Source: DATLZU01 sp035573855 (lineage in GTDB: Bacteria > Nitrospirota > Nitrospiria > Nitrospirales > Nitrospiraceae). Taken from it: a stretch of DNA of 64,000 nt. Each line of letters starts with the position of its first letter. Position 1 is the first letter of the stretch. The notes below the pieces were generated by a model. The model ran no database searches and was not told the DNA's origin. It worked only from the letters and a program-made list of their open reading frames with translations. Location of the stretch: assembly GCA_035573855.1 (NCBI GenBank), contig DATLZU010000021.1:62001-126000 (forward strand), given 5' to 3'. A program made the position numbers and the translations under genes. Positions 23,829-32,971 of this stretch are shown here, piece by piece.

Positions 23829-26800
23829 ATGATCGCCCGAATCGTTGAGATTTCTCTCGTCCAGCGGTTTCTCCTCTGCGCCACCGGCCTCGCGCTGTTT
23901 TTCGGCGGGCTCTACGCGTTTCACCTCCTCGACATCGTCGCCTACCCCGATCCATCCCCGCCGATGGTGGAGTTGATCACCCAGTATCCGGGGTGGTCGG
24001 CCGAGGAGATCGAGCGGCAGATCACGATCCCCATCGAGGTGGCGCTCAACGGTACCCCAGGGCTCACCGACATCCGCTCCCTGTCTATTTTCGGTCTCAG
24101 CGACATCAAAGTCTATTTCGACTTCGGGACCGACTATTTTTTCGACCGGCAGGAAGTGTTGAACCGCCTCGCGATGGTGAGCTTGCCGCCGGGCGCCCAA
24201 CCGATGCTTTCCCCCTGGTGGGCGATTGCCGAGATCTATCGGTATGAACTGACCGGGGACCATGTCAGTTTGACCGATCTGAAAACCATTCAAGACTGGG
24301 AGTTGCGAAGAGAATTCCGCCGTGTACCGGGAGTCATCGATGTGACGGCCTTCGGCGGGACCACCAAGGAATATCACGTCGACATCGACCCGGGAAAGCT
24401 GATCAGTTACGGCGTGAATCTGCCGCAGGTGATGACGGCGCTCGCCAACAGCAACGCCAATGTCGGAGGCAATTATCTGACGGTCGGGGCGCAGAATTTC
24501 AACATCCGGGGACTGGGGCTCATCAACAATCTGGCGGACATCGAAAACGTGGTGGTGGCGGAAAAGGAGGGAACCCCGATTTTCGTCAAAACCTTGGGTC
24601 AGGTGTCCGTCGGCCATCGGGTGCGTCTGGGGAAGGTCGGGATCGACGATCGCGACGACGTCGTCGAGGGTGTGGTGCTGCTCCAACGCGGCTACAAAGC
24701 GCTGTCCGTGCTCGAGAAGGTCAGGGCCAAAGTCCAGGAGCTGAATACCTGGAAACTGCCCGAGGGGGTGAAGATCAAGACGTTTTACGACCGCACGGTC
24801 CTGATCAACACCACGGTGGAGACGGTCACGGACATCCTCATCAGCGGCATGGTCCTGGTGTTCGTCATCCTGTTCGTATTTCTCGGCCATTTTCGCGCGG
24901 CTCTGATCGTCGCGTTGACCATTCCCCTCTCGCTGCTTTTCACGTTCACTATGATGGTGCTGATCGGACAATCCGCCAACCTCATCTCGCTCGGCGCCAT
25001 CGACTTCGGCATCATCGTGGACGCGACGTTGATCATGGTGGAGAGCATCTTCTACCATCTGGCCCATCACCGCGGACCCGGATTGACTCCCCCGCAGCAG
25101 ATCGTCCGGGCAGCCCGCCAAGTGGGGCGCCCCATCTTTTTTTCGACGGCGATCATCGTCGTCGCGTTCATCCCCCTGTTTACGATGACCGGAGTGCCGG
25201 GCAAAATCTTCGCGCCCATGTCCATCACGTACGGCTTCGCGCTCCTGGGCGCGTTGCTCATGGCCTTTACGCTGGCGCCGGTGCTCTGCTCGCTGCTGTT
25301 GACCGGCCCGATCAGCGAGGAGGACACCGCCGTCGTCCGTGTGGTCCGTCGTCTGTACGCAGGGATGTTGCGTTGGGCCCTGTCGCACAAGATGATCGTC
25401 GTGGGGTTTGTGCTGGCGCTGCTCGCGACGGCGCTCGTGGCGCTCAAGTTTTTGGGCGGCGAATTCATGCCAGCGCTGGAGGAGGGAAATCTGTGGGTGC
25501 GGGCGACTATGCCGGTGGATATCTCCTTCGACCAGGCGGCTCGGCTGACGACCGAGATTCGACAGCTCTTCTGGCAATCCCCCGAAGTGACGACGGTCGC
25601 CTCGCAGCTTGGGCGCCCCGACGACGGGACCGACCCCACCAGTTTTTTCAACGCGGAGTTTTTGGCCAACCTCAAGCCGCAGAAAGAATGGCGACCCGGC
25701 CTGACGAAGGAGAAACTCGTCGAAGAAATCGAAACGCGGCTCAAAGCGATCCCCGGGGTCATCTTCAATTTCTCGCAGGTGATTCAGGACAACGTCGAGG
25801 AGGCCATGTCGGGCGTTAAGGGCGAGAACTCCATTAAATTGTTCGGAACCGACTTGAGGGTGATGGAGGCGAAGGCGGTGGAGATCGAGCGGGTGATGCG
25901 CCGGGTGCCGGGCGTCAAGGATTTAGGCATCTTCCGTCTGATGGGACAACCCAACCTGCTCATCGAGGTGGATCGGGAGGCCAGCGCCCGGTACGGGCTT
26001 CAGGTCTCGGATGTCAACGCGGTAGTGCAGGCGGCCGTCGGTGGACAGGCCGTCACACAGGTGTATGAAGGCGAACGGTTGTTCGATCTCGTCGTGCGGT
26101 TTCTTCCAGAGTTTCGGCAGGATCCCGAGGCGATCGGAAACATACTGGTCAGCACCCCGAACGGCGCGCGCATTCCGCTCAAGCAACTGGCCAACATCAC
26201 CACCCAGACCGGCGCGTTCATCATCTACCGGGAAAACAACCGCCGCTACATCCCAATCAAGTTCAGCGTGCGCGATCGGGACTTGGCCAGCACGGTGCAG
26301 GAGGCGCAGGCCCGGCTGGCCAAGGAGGTGCAGCTTCCCGAGCGGTACACCATGGAGTGGGCGGGTCAGTACGACCAGTTGAAAGACGAGCAAAAACGGC
26401 TGACCAAGGTCGTGCCGCTCAGCCTGGTCATCATTCTGTTCCTCCTCTACACGGCCTTCAATTCGGTCAAGAACGCGTTGCTGGTCCTCGTCACCGTGCC
26501 TTTCGCGCTCATCGGCGGCGTACTGTCCCTGGTCGCGACGAACACGCATTTCAGCATCTCGGCGGCGGTCGGCGTGATTTCGACTCTCGGGGTGGCAATC
26601 CTGGGAGGTGTGTTGTTAATCTCTCGTATCGAGGACTTCCGCCGCTCCGGGATGCCGCTGACAGAATCGATCATGAAGGGGGCGGATGTTCAGATGCGGC
26701 CGATCCTGATGGCGACGCTAGCGGCGGCGATTGGGCTTTTGCCGGCGGCCGTGGCGACGGGCATCGGGTCGCAGGCGCAGAAGCCGCTCGCGAGGGTCGT

Positions 26801-26909
26801 GGTGGGCGGGATGCTGACGGCCGCGGTGCTGATTCTCCTTGTGCTGCCGGTGTTGTATGATATCGTCCACCGGCGCCGCGACGGGCGAGAGATCTCACCC
26901 GGCGGATAG
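23829..26909 (+). CDS. RND efflux pump (CzcA/CusA-related), inner membrane subunit
   Basis: A 1026-residue RND transporter with the usual twofold layout: TM1, a large porter loop, TM2-7, a second loop, TM8-12. 'YPDPSPPMVELITQYPGWSAEEIERQITIPIE' near the start and 'VPGVIDVTAFGGTTKEYHVDIDPGKL' are heavy-metal-efflux subfamily traits. In TM4 the signature reads DFGIIVDATLIMVES, retaining the proton-relay Asp and Glu but with Ala and Ser where CzcA proteins have Gly and Asn. The transported ion is therefore uncertain. It follows the adaptor by 51 bp and completes a tripartite pump. Confidence 0.88.
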   Translation: MIARIVEISLVQRFLLCATGLALFFGGLYAFHLLDIVAYPDPSPPMVELITQYPGWSAEEIERQITIPIEVALNGTPGLTDIRSLSIFGLSDIKVYFDFGTDYFFDRQEVLNRLAMVSLPPGAQPMLSPWWAIAEIYRYELTGDHVSLTDLKTIQDWELRREFRRVPGVIDVTAFGGTTKEYHVDIDPGKLISYGVNLPQVMTALANSNANVGGNYLTVGAQNFNIRGLGLINNLADIENVVVAEKEGTPIFVKTLGQVSVGHRVRLGKVGIDDRDDVVEGVVLLQRGYKALSVLEKVRAKVQELNTWKLPEGVKIKTFYDRTVLINTTVETVTDILISGMVLVFVILFVFLGHFRAALIVALTIPLSLLFTFTMMVLIGQSANLISLGAIDFGIIVDATLIMVESIFYHLAHHRGPGLTPPQQIVRAARQVGRPIFFSTAIIVVAFIPLFTMTGVPGKIFAPMSITYGFALLGALLMAFTLAPVLCSLLLTGPISEEDTAVVRVVRRLYAGMLRWALSHKMIVVGFVLALLATALVALKFLGGEFMPALEEGNLWVRATMPVDISFDQAARLTTEIRQLFWQSPEVTTVASQLGRPDDGTDPTSFFNAEFLANLKPQKEWRPGLTKEKLVEEIETRLKAIPGVIFNFSQVIQDNVEEAMSGVKGENSIKLFGTDLRVMEAKAVEIERVMRRVPGVKDLGIFRLMGQPNLLIEVDREASARYGLQVSDVNAVVQAAVGGQAVTQVYEGERLFDLVVRFLPEFRQDPEAIGNILVSTPNGARIPLKQLANITTQTGAFIIYRENNRRYIPIKFSVRDRDLASTVQEAQARLAKEVQLPERYTMEWAGQYDQLKDEQKRLTKVVPLSLVIILFLLYTAFNSVKNALLVLVTVPFALIGGVLSLVATNTHFSISAAVGVISTLGVAILGGVLLISRIEDFRRSGMPLTESIMKGADVQMRPILMATLAAAIGLLPAAVATGIGSQAQKPLARVVVGGMLTAAVLILLVLPVLYDIVHRRRDGREISPGG

Positions 26910-26967
26910 ACGAGGGAACGGAGACGGCGTCGATGAATCGAGGCGAGGTCGAGGAGGGGAGCGTGCC

Positions 26968-27774
26968 ATGAGTGCGAGCGCGAGACTGTTGACGGCGATA
27001 TTGATCAGCGCGGTGCCGATATGGGGCGATGCGCGCGCGGCGTCGGCCGGAGCGGGAGTTCCAATGATTGTTCCCGTTCAGATTCCGTACGAGGCTCCGC
27101 CCAGACCGGAGGCCGTTCCGGATACGTCGGTTCCGCAGAACACCAAACCGCTGAGCCAAGAGGAATTGCAGCGCGCGGAGGCGCTGCTTCCTCTGCTGGA
27201 AGGTAAACAGGAATTCTGGGCGATGGGAGAGTTCGTGCATCTGGGGGAGCCGGTGGTGCCAGTTCTGGTCAAGGCCTTGACCATGCCGGGTCCGCGGCTC
27301 CGCTACAACGCGATCGAGACGCTGTCCATGTTGAAGGCGACAGCGGCTGTGCCCGCGTTGCTGGAGACCGCCAAGCAGCCGAACGAAATGCCCAGAATCC
27401 GTGAGCACGCCTTGCGGGTGGCAGTGAGGTTGGATCCTTTGCAGGCGCCCGCCGCTATCGAGCTGATGGCCAAAGACCAAAATCCGACCATCCGGAAAAC
27501 CGCCGCGTTCGAATCGCGCTATGTCCGTCACAAGGCAGTGATTCCTGTGCTGATTTCGCTGTTGTCCGACGAGGAGCGCTTCGTAGCGATCTCCGCAATC
27601 CATTCGCTCTGGTTGTTGACGCGGCATGAAAGCGAAATGCACAACTGGGAAGCTTCGACGCAGCAGGAGCGACAAGAGTGGGCGCAGGAATGGATCGATT
27701 GGTGGAACGCGAGCAAAGAAACCTTCGAACTGCCGGAACCGAGGAAGTCGAAGGGGGTTGCTCCGCAAGGGTAA
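26968..27774 (+). CDS. Exported HEAT-repeat protein
   Basis: A 268-residue protein with a signal peptide (SARLLTAILISAVPIWGDARA) and, from about residue 75 on, helical HEAT-like repeats ('VVPVLVKALTMPGPRLRYNAIETLSMLKATAAVPALLETAK...', 'AVIPVLISLLSDEERFVAISAIHSLWLLT'). A GAGGGGAGC Shine-Dalgarno sequence precedes the ATG at 26968. HEAT arrays bind other proteins; here in the periplasm. It lies 58 bp after the RND pump and may be in the same transcript, but no direct link to efflux is shown. The end is Trp-rich (EWAQEWIDWWN). Confidence 0.7.
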   Translation: MSASARLLTAILISAVPIWGDARAASAGAGVPMIVPVQIPYEAPPRPEAVPDTSVPQNTKPLSQEELQRAEALLPLLEGKQEFWAMGEFVHLGEPVVPVLVKALTMPGPRLRYNAIETLSMLKATAAVPALLETAKQPNEMPRIREHALRVAVRLDPLQAPAAIELMAKDQNPTIRKTAAFESRYVRHKAVIPVLISLLSDEERFVAISAIHSLWLLTRHESEMHNWEASTQQERQEWAQEWIDWWNASKETFELPEPRKSKGVAPQG

Positions 27775-27801
27775 GGCGTGCGGAGCGGATGACTCTGCGT
27801 C

Positions 27802-27831
27802 TTGTCGCCGTCGATAGGGCTATGTTATAAA
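27802..27831 (+). promoter_or_regulatory. Probable sigma70-type promoter of def
   Basis: TTGTCG (27802) and TATAAA (27826) are separated by 18 bp, about 45 bp ahead of the def ATG in an otherwise GC-rich region. Confidence 0.5.
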
Positions 27832-27876
27832 CACAACTGGCGTTCCGCCTGATTTTCTTATTGAAAAGAGTTCCGT

Positions 27877-28407
27877 ATGGCAGTGTTGAAGATCGCTAAG
27901 CTCGGCAATCCGGTTCTCAGAAAAATCGCGGCCCCGGTCGATCCCGCCGACATTCGGACACCGCCGTTCCAGCGATTCATCGACGACATGTTCGACACGA
28001 TGTACGATGCGGAAGGCATCGGGCTGGCGGCCCCACAAGTGTCGCGGTCGCAGCAAGTGGTGGTCATGGAATGCCCGGGCGAAAGCGGATTCCCCAAGAC
28101 TGTGCTGATCAACCCGACCATTCTCTATTATGGGCCCAATCAGGTCGAGAGCTGGGAGGGCTGCTTGAGCATTGACGGACTGAGGGGCAAAGTGACCAGG
28201 CCGTCGATGGTGCGGGTGAAAGGATTGGACCGCTACGGGGCTCCCGTCGACTTCGAGGCAACCGGTCTGTACGCGGTCTGCATTCAGCATGAGCTCGATC
28301 ACCTGATTGGCAAGCTCTTCCTCGATCGGATGACCGATCTGTCGACGCTGACCCAGTTGGAAGAGTTCGACCATTACTGGAGAAAAGAAACCGCGGCCGT
28401 CATCTAG
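27877..28407 (+). CDS. def: Peptide deformylase
   Basis: A 176-residue metalloenzyme that removes the N-formyl group from nascent proteins. All three family motifs are present: GIGLAAPQV (motif 1, GxGLAAPQ), EGCLSI (motif 2, with the metal-binding Cys) and HELDH (motif 3, with two His ligands and the catalytic Glu). No methionyl-tRNA formyltransferase gene adjoins it. A promoter-like sequence lies just upstream. Confidence 0.97.
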   Translation: MAVLKIAKLGNPVLRKIAAPVDPADIRTPPFQRFIDDMFDTMYDAEGIGLAAPQVSRSQQVVVMECPGESGFPKTVLINPTILYYGPNQVESWEGCLSIDGLRGKVTRPSMVRVKGLDRYGAPVDFEATGLYAVCIQHELDHLIGKLFLDRMTDLSTLTQLEEFDHYWRKETAAVI

Positions 28408-28449
28408 TAGCCGAAGGGGATGCTGAATCAGGCATACCGTTGAATCGTC

Positions 28450-28492
28450 ATTCATCCAGAATTCACGATCAGAATTCACAATTCATAATTTT
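28450..28492. repeat. Heptad array
   Basis: ATTC-type units: the tetramer core occurs at 28461, 28474 and 28481 (13 then 7 bp apart) and ATTT at 28488. AT-rich block between def and the ABC exporter gene, ending four bases before the latter's start. Confidence 0.6.
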
Positions 28493-28495
28493 CGA

Positions 28496-30220
28496 GTGCA
28501 CTCCCTCCTCCGCGTCCTCGCGTATCTAAAACCGTACCGCCTCCTCGCGTTCATCACGCTGAGTTTCGCTGCGCTCGCCACGGCGATGGAATTGGTGCCG
28601 CCCTGGCTCGTCAAGGTCGTCATTGACGACGTGATCACGGCCCGCCGGCCGGAATTGCTGCCGTGGGCCCTGGGCGGACTGCTGCTGGCCTACGGACTCA
28701 AAAACCTGTGCGCCTCCCTACGCATCCGGTTCAACAATACACTCGAGCAGCGGGTCGTGCACGATCTGCGGGCGCAGGTCTTCGCGGCGCTGCAACGCCT
28801 CTCGCTTAGCTATTTTGAGAACCGCTCGACTGGCGAAATCATGTCCAGGGTCAATAACGATACGGAACATGTCGAACGCATCTTCATCGACGGCCTGGAG
28901 GGCATGCTGACCGCGTCGCTGACGTTGGTGGGCATTACGATCATGCTCTTTACGCTGAATTGGAAACTCGCGCTGCTGTCTCTGCTGCCGATTCCCATTC
29001 TGATCGTGTCCGCGCTGAAGTTCACGGCGCGGGTACATACCTATTACCACCGCATCCGGAAGAGCGCCGCGGAGCTGAACGCCTATTTGCAAGATGCGTT
29101 GTCCGGTATCAGGGAAACGATGGGGTTCAACCGGCAGGCCTATGAGCAGCAGCGGTTCAACCGGCTCAGTCAGGAATACAGCCGGAGCAATCTTCAGGCG
29201 ATGCGTCTCTGGTCGATCTACTCACCGGGAATGATCTTCACGGGCAGCATGGGCACATTGCTGATCCTGTGGTACGGGACCGGTGAGGTGTTGGCCGGAG
29301 CGCTCACGGTCGGCGAGTTGGTCATGTTTTTGTCTTATCTGGCGCTGTTTTATGTTCCGATCAATCAAATCCATTCCGTCAACCATATGCTGCAACATGC
29401 GCTCGCGGCCAGCGAGCGTGTGTTCGACGTGCTGGACACCGTGCCAGAAGTCCGGGATCGGCCCGGAACGATCTGGCCGGCGGTGCGTTTGCGGGGCGAA
29501 GTCCGCTTCGATCGGGTCTCGTTTCACTATCGTCCGGACGCACCAGTGCTGACGGATGTCATGCTGACGGTGAAACCTGGCGAACGGGTGGCGTTGGTCG
29601 GTCCGAGCGGTGCGGGCAAGAGCACGATGCTCAAACTCCTCCTGCGATTCTACGACGTCCGGTCCGGCTCGATCACGATCGACGGCTACGATCTGCGGGA
29701 TTTGCCGCTTGCCTTTCTTCGGAGCCAGATCGGGCTGGTGCAGCAGGAGCCGTTTTTGTTCAACGGCACCGTTCGCGAGAATATCGCGTACGGCGATCTG
29801 TCCGCGGATCAAGAAAAACTCGAAGCCGCGGCGCGGGCGGCCCGCGCCCACGAGTTCATCATGGATCTGCCGGAGGGGTACGATACCTGGATTGGGGAGC
29901 GAGGGGTCAAGCTCTCGGTGGGGCAGAAGCAACGGGTCTCCATCGCGCGCGTCCTCCTGAAAGACCCGCCCATCGTCATCTTCGATGAGGCGACGTCCAA
30001 TATCGACACGGAAACCGAGGTGAAAATCCGCGAAGCTTTGAACCATTTGACCCGCGGGCGGACGACGTTCATCATCGCCCACCGATTGTCAACGCTCCAC
30101 GACGTCGACCGCATTGTCGTAATGGAGCGTGGCCGGATTGTCGAGGAGGGCGCACACGTGGAGTTGCTGAATCGGGGCGGGGTGTATGCTGGGCTGTATG
30201 AGGCCCAGTTTCAAATCTAG
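28496..30220 (+). CDS. MsbA-type ABC exporter (fused membrane and ATPase domains)
   Basis: A 574-residue half-transporter. Residues 1-300 carry six membrane helices of the type I exporter fold; the coupling stretch 'LSYFENRSTGEIMSRVNNDTEHVE' is typical of MsbA/LmrA relatives. The ATPase domain has Walker A GPSGAGKST, Q-loop VQQEPFLFNGTV, signature LSVGQKQR, Walker B PIVIFDEATSNID and switch His IIAHRLST. It would act as a homodimer. Lipid A, lipid or drug export are possible; nothing adjacent specifies which. The start is GTG at 28496. Confidence 0.9.
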   Translation: MHSLLRVLAYLKPYRLLAFITLSFAALATAMELVPPWLVKVVIDDVITARRPELLPWALGGLLLAYGLKNLCASLRIRFNNTLEQRVVHDLRAQVFAALQRLSLSYFENRSTGEIMSRVNNDTEHVERIFIDGLEGMLTASLTLVGITIMLFTLNWKLALLSLLPIPILIVSALKFTARVHTYYHRIRKSAAELNAYLQDALSGIRETMGFNRQAYEQQRFNRLSQEYSRSNLQAMRLWSIYSPGMIFTGSMGTLLILWYGTGEVLAGALTVGELVMFLSYLALFYVPINQIHSVNHMLQHALAASERVFDVLDTVPEVRDRPGTIWPAVRLRGEVRFDRVSFHYRPDAPVLTDVMLTVKPGERVALVGPSGAGKSTMLKLLLRFYDVRSGSITIDGYDLRDLPLAFLRSQIGLVQQEPFLFNGTVRENIAYGDLSADQEKLEAAARAARAHEFIMDLPEGYDTWIGERGVKLSVGQKQRVSIARVLLKDPPIVIFDEATSNIDTETEVKIREALNHLTRGRTTFIIAHRLSTLHDVDRIVVMERGRIVEEGAHVELLNRGGVYAGLYEAQFQI

Positions 30221-30294
30221 CGCCCGCCGGACCGCCGATTGCGGACTCCACCGCCACGTGACGATACTCTGGATCGGTCGATGAAGGGCTGACC

Positions 30295-30489
30295 ATGGTG
30301 TTGGTGTACGAGAGCGATCCGTTGGACAGCGAGCATGCGCGAGGACATTTTTACCACGTCTGTCTGGGGCGTCTTGACCGCAATGAGCTGACGGTGCCTC
30401 CGCCGGACAAGCCGTACGAATGCCCTCGCTGCGGCGTGGAGTTGGAGGCGGAAGACTTCAGGGTCGCTCAATACAGGGGATCGGTGTAA
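30295..30489 (+). CDS. Small CxxC protein, 64 aa
   Basis: Starts MVLVYESDPLDSEHARGHFYHVC and ends in a short knuckle YECPRCGVELEAEDF. One C-x2-C pair (residues 43-46) plus Cys23 and nearby His20/22 may bind zinc. A GAAGGGC Shine-Dalgarno sequence lies 6 bp before the ATG. I do not recognise a named family; it lies 140 bp before a second small double-CxxC protein. Confidence 0.6.
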   Translation: MVLVYESDPLDSEHARGHFYHVCLGRLDRNELTVPPPDKPYECPRCGVELEAEDFRVAQYRGSV

Positions 30490-30630
30490 GTGGACATGAA
30501 CCGTTGCGCGTTACCCGTGAATCGGGGCTCCGGCCGAATCTCGTCGGTTCGCAGATAACGGTTCACAGACGCCGGAAGATCCATGCCGGGAAGCACGGGA
30601 CGAAAGACGGTGTCGGTGATGCGAGGCCTC

Positions 30631-30792
30631 ATGATGTTGTGCGAGGCCTGTTACGACGAAGTCGTCAAGGACCAGCTCGTGGACGCCAGGAATTACGTGG
30701 CCGATCACGAAGCGTTGTTCGCTACGATCTGTCCGGGATGCAGCGACATCAATCGCCCGCTGATCGACGACATGCTGGGCAGCTCGGAGTGA
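30631..30792 (+). CDS. Small double-CxxC protein, about 53 aa
   Basis: Contains CEAC near the N-terminus and CPGC about 32 residues later, a zinc-ribbon arrangement, then an acidic tail. GCGAGG 4 bp before the ATG at 30631 favours this start; in-frame ATGs at 30619 and 30583 would add 4 or 16 residues. Function unknown. Confidence 0.55.
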   Translation: MMLCEACYDEVVKDQLVDARNYVADHEALFATICPGCSDINRPLIDDMLGSSE

Positions 30793-30880
30793 GCATCACT
30801 TGCTGTCTTGCGAGCGCCACCTCCCGGGACTCGTCTTTCATTGCTTTTCTCGGGTGTTCTGCCGCGCGCCTCTCGTCCGT

Positions 30881-31216
30881 TCAATGGCATGTCTTGCCGT
30901 CGAAGAATTTGCAGGCAGATTCCCCGCCCGTGACTTTCCAGGTCTTAAGCAACGGCGGCTTGTCGGGACGTAACTCCACGACGATGTCGACCAGTGTCAT
31001 CAGCGGCAGTTTGTCCATGTGCGGCTTCGCCTCCTCCGGCAGCTCGACCCAGAAGACCGCGCCGCTATCGGAGATCACAATACGGCCGTTCTGTTTGTCG
31101 ATCTGAATGATCGGGCTGTAGAAGCTTTTCTCCACGGCGGAACCGATGGTGGACCAGCCGAGAAGAAAAGCCAGGACCATGAAGACGATGAATCCGATCA
31201 GGATTGTGCGTGGCAT
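30881..31216 (-). CDS. Single-pass membrane protein, 111 aa
   Basis: Starts MPRTILIGFIVFMVLAFLLGW, an N-terminal membrane anchor or uncleaved signal, followed by a small beta-rich domain ('SPIIQIDKQNGRIVISDSGAVFWVELPEE') and a C-terminal pair of cysteines (ACKFFDGKTCH). The soluble part is probably periplasmic. It is a single gene 109 bp before the JAMM gene's 3' end; no family is recognised. Confidence 0.6.
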   Translation of the reverse strand: MPRTILIGFIVFMVLAFLLGWSTIGSAVEKSFYSPIIQIDKQNGRIVISDSGAVFWVELPEEAKPHMDKLPLMTLVDIVVELRPDKPPLLKTWKVTGGESACKFFDGKTCH

Positions 31217-31325
31217 GACGAAACCCTCCGCTCAAGTGATGAATAAAAGGTGCGGGGTGGATAACGGCCCCATAGTACATGAAACTGCTCCGGACGAAAA
31301 GGAGTGAAATGCGCGGGAAGGGTTG

Positions 31326-31838
31326 TCAGATCGTTTGAACGTCCGCCGGTATCACCCGGCCCTTCCGGATCCAGTACGTCCGGATGTCCGGCCTGGCCTT
31401 GTCTTGAAGCGAAATGAGCAGATAGGCGGGGACGGACAGGTTGATCTTCCCCCAGTAGTCTTCATAGTCGGTTGCGATTTTGATATCCGTGACCGACGGG
31501 CGGGCTGGATCGTTCGGGTGGGAGTGGTACACGACCTGCAGATCCAGGCCCTGCTTCCTCATGTCCTTCTGAGCGAGCGCCAGGTCATGGGAGTCCATGA
31601 CGAAGGCGATCTCTGCCCGTTCCCGGGGCGAGAGTCGCTGCAAATGGGCTGCCTTGGCTTCGTCGAAACCTGCCAGCTTCTCCGCGTCGTCGAGCGCGAC
31701 CACGTTCCTGATCCGGTAGATGTGCGTGACGGTCCGATCTTTTCCGGCCAACAGCCCGCAACACTCGTAAGGAGCGAGCTCCCGCGCATGCGCGACCATT
31801 TCGTCCAGAATGTGCCGGGGGATCGATAAGTCAGGCAC
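31326..31838 (-). CDS. JAMM/MPN-family metallopeptidase of sulfur-carrier type (Mec/HcyD-like)
   Basis: A 170-residue JAMM domain. The zinc-site residues are complete: Glu25 (APYECCGLLAG), His105-x-His107, then Ser115 and Asp118 in HSHPNDPARPSVTD (H-x-H-x7-S-x2-D). Bacterial stand-alone JAMM proteins next to ThiS/MoaD-like carriers either release a sulfur-bearing amino acid from the carrier (Mec with CysO) or trim residues after the Gly-Gly end (HcyD, QbsD). Here the locus has both a Gly-Gly-ending carrier and one ending in an extra Arg. The GTG at 31838 was chosen because it lies 3 bp past the preceding stop; a longer reading overlaps that gene. Confidence 0.85.
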   Translation of the reverse strand: MPDLSIPRHILDEMVAHARELAPYECCGLLAGKDRTVTHIYRIRNVVALDDAEKLAGFDEAKAAHLQRLSPRERAEIAFVMDSHDLALAQKDMRKQGLDLQVVYHSHPNDPARPSVTDIKIATDYEDYWGKINLSVPAYLLISLQDKARPDIRTYWIRKGRVIPADVQTI

Positions 31839-31840
31839 GG

Positions 31841-32644
31841 TCAGACGCTGCAGGTCACAGTGTAGTTCCCGCCCAGATCGGTGATGGTTGGGTGTGTCCC
31901 GCAGAGCGGGCAACCGGGGTCTTTCGGTCGGGACACCTTCCGGAACTTCATTTCCAGCGCGTCATAGATCAGTAGTCGATCGGCCAACGTTTCGCCGATG
32001 CCGAGGATTTCCTTGATCGCTTCAGATGCCTGCAACACCCCGATGGTGCCAGCGAGCACGCCCAAGACCCCGGCTTCCTGGCAATTCGGCACCAGCCCGG
32101 CCGGAGGCGGTTCCGGGTAGAGGCAACGATAACAGGGGTAGCCTTCGTGCGGCTTGACGGTGGTCAACTGGCCTTCGAATCGGAAAATGCTGCCCGAGAT
32201 CAGGGTCTTCTTGGCGAAGAAGCATGCGTCGTTGACCAGGAAGCGGGTCGAGAAATTGTCGGAGCCGTCCAGGATGAGGTCATAGTCGTGCAGCAGGCCC
32301 ATGATGTTGTCGGCGTCGACGTGGAATTGATACGTCTTGACCGTCACGTCCGGGTTCAGCGCCGCCAGGGTCTTGAGACCAGACTCCACCTTGGGCTTTC
32401 CGACCGAAGCGGTGGTGTGCAGGATCTGGCGCTGGAGGTTCGACAGGTCGACGACGTCGCCGTCCACCAGCCCGATCGTGCCGACACCGGCGGCGGCAAG
32501 ATACAGCGCGGCGGGGGAACCCAACCCGCCGGCGCCGATCACCAGCACCTTGGCCCGCGCCAGCTTCTTCTGTCCCTTCCCGCCGACTTCCTGTAGGATG
32601 ATATGCCGGCTGTACCGCTGAATCTGTTCGTCGGTGAAGTCCAT
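31841..32644 (-). CDS. moeB: MoeB/ThiF-family adenylyltransferase, second copy
   Basis: A 267-residue E1-like enzyme that adenylates the C-terminal Gly of a sulfur-carrier protein. It has the nucleotide loop GAGGLGSP (37-44), the 'DGDVVDLSNLQRQ' segment, zinc cysteines CYRC (171-174) and CPLC (245-248), and Cys188 in PNCQEAG, the position of the thioester/persulfide Cys in ThiF. No rhodanese domain is attached. It is about 60% identical by eye to the copy at 34.5 kb. Position after the CysO/MoaD-like carrier and before the JAMM peptidase suggests it serves that carrier. Confidence 0.88.
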   Translation of the reverse strand: MDFTDEQIQRYSRHIILQEVGGKGQKKLARAKVLVIGAGGLGSPAALYLAAAGVGTIGLVDGDVVDLSNLQRQILHTTASVGKPKVESGLKTLAALNPDVTVKTYQFHVDADNIMGLLHDYDLILDGSDNFSTRFLVNDACFFAKKTLISGSIFRFEGQLTTVKPHEGYPCYRCLYPEPPPAGLVPNCQEAGVLGVLAGTIGVLQASEAIKEILGIGETLADRLLIYDALEMKFRKVSRPKDPGCPLCGTHPTITDLGGNYTVTCSV

Positions 32645-32650
32645 CTCGCG

Positions 32651-32680
32651 CGTCGTGCGTTGCTCGTGAGACGTGATGCG
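32651..32680. repeat. Heptad array
   Basis: CGTCGTG, CGTTGCT, CGTGAGA, CGTGATG, CG: the CGT core recurs every 7 bp in the gap between two sulfur-locus genes. Confidence 0.65.
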
Positions 32681-32725
32681 CCGCCCTGCACGGAATCCGC
32701 CTCATGAGGACGCTTCATGGGATCA

Positions 32726-32971
32726 TTATTCCACCACGTTCAACTCGATCGGATCGACGATGCAGCCTTTCTCCCGTAGCCCCTGGACGGCCCGCTCGAT
32801 TTCCGCGGTCTCCCCAGTCAATTCCACGTCCATCCATCCCGTGGTTTCCCGTACATCGGCCCGCCGGACGTTCGTCACGACCTTATATTCATGGCCGATC
32901 TGATAAATGATTGGTTCCTTGATCTTTTCTTCGGGGAACCGAATGTGGAACCGAAGGCTCGGCATCATCAC
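32726..32971 (-). CDS. NIL-domain protein
   Basis: An 81-residue protein consisting of one ferredoxin-fold NIL domain (SLRFHIRFPEEKIKEPIIYQIGHEYKVVTNVRRADVRETTGWMDVELTG...IERAVQGLREKGCIVDPIE), otherwise known as the regulatory C-terminal domain of the methionine importer ATPase MetN. Stand-alone NIL proteins recur in methionine and homocysteine gene sets. It overlaps the carrier gene upstream by 4 bp, so it belongs to this operon; a role in sensing or binding a sulfur amino acid is inference. Confidence 0.8.
   Translation of the reverse strand: MMMPSLRFHIRFPEEKIKEPIIYQIGHEYKVVTNVRRADVRETTGWMDVELTGETAEIERAVQGLREKGCIVDPIELNVVE

Noticed and set aside
23790..25577. Long minus-strand open frame of 595 codons
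   Set aside because: Lies opposite the RND pump gene; its His/Gln/Arg-rich composition is typical of an antisense shadow in GC-rich DNA.
28496..30220. Degenerate ABC signature (LSVGQ instead of LSGGQ) as a defect
   Set aside because: This substitution occurs in many active exporters; the other ATPase motifs are intact.
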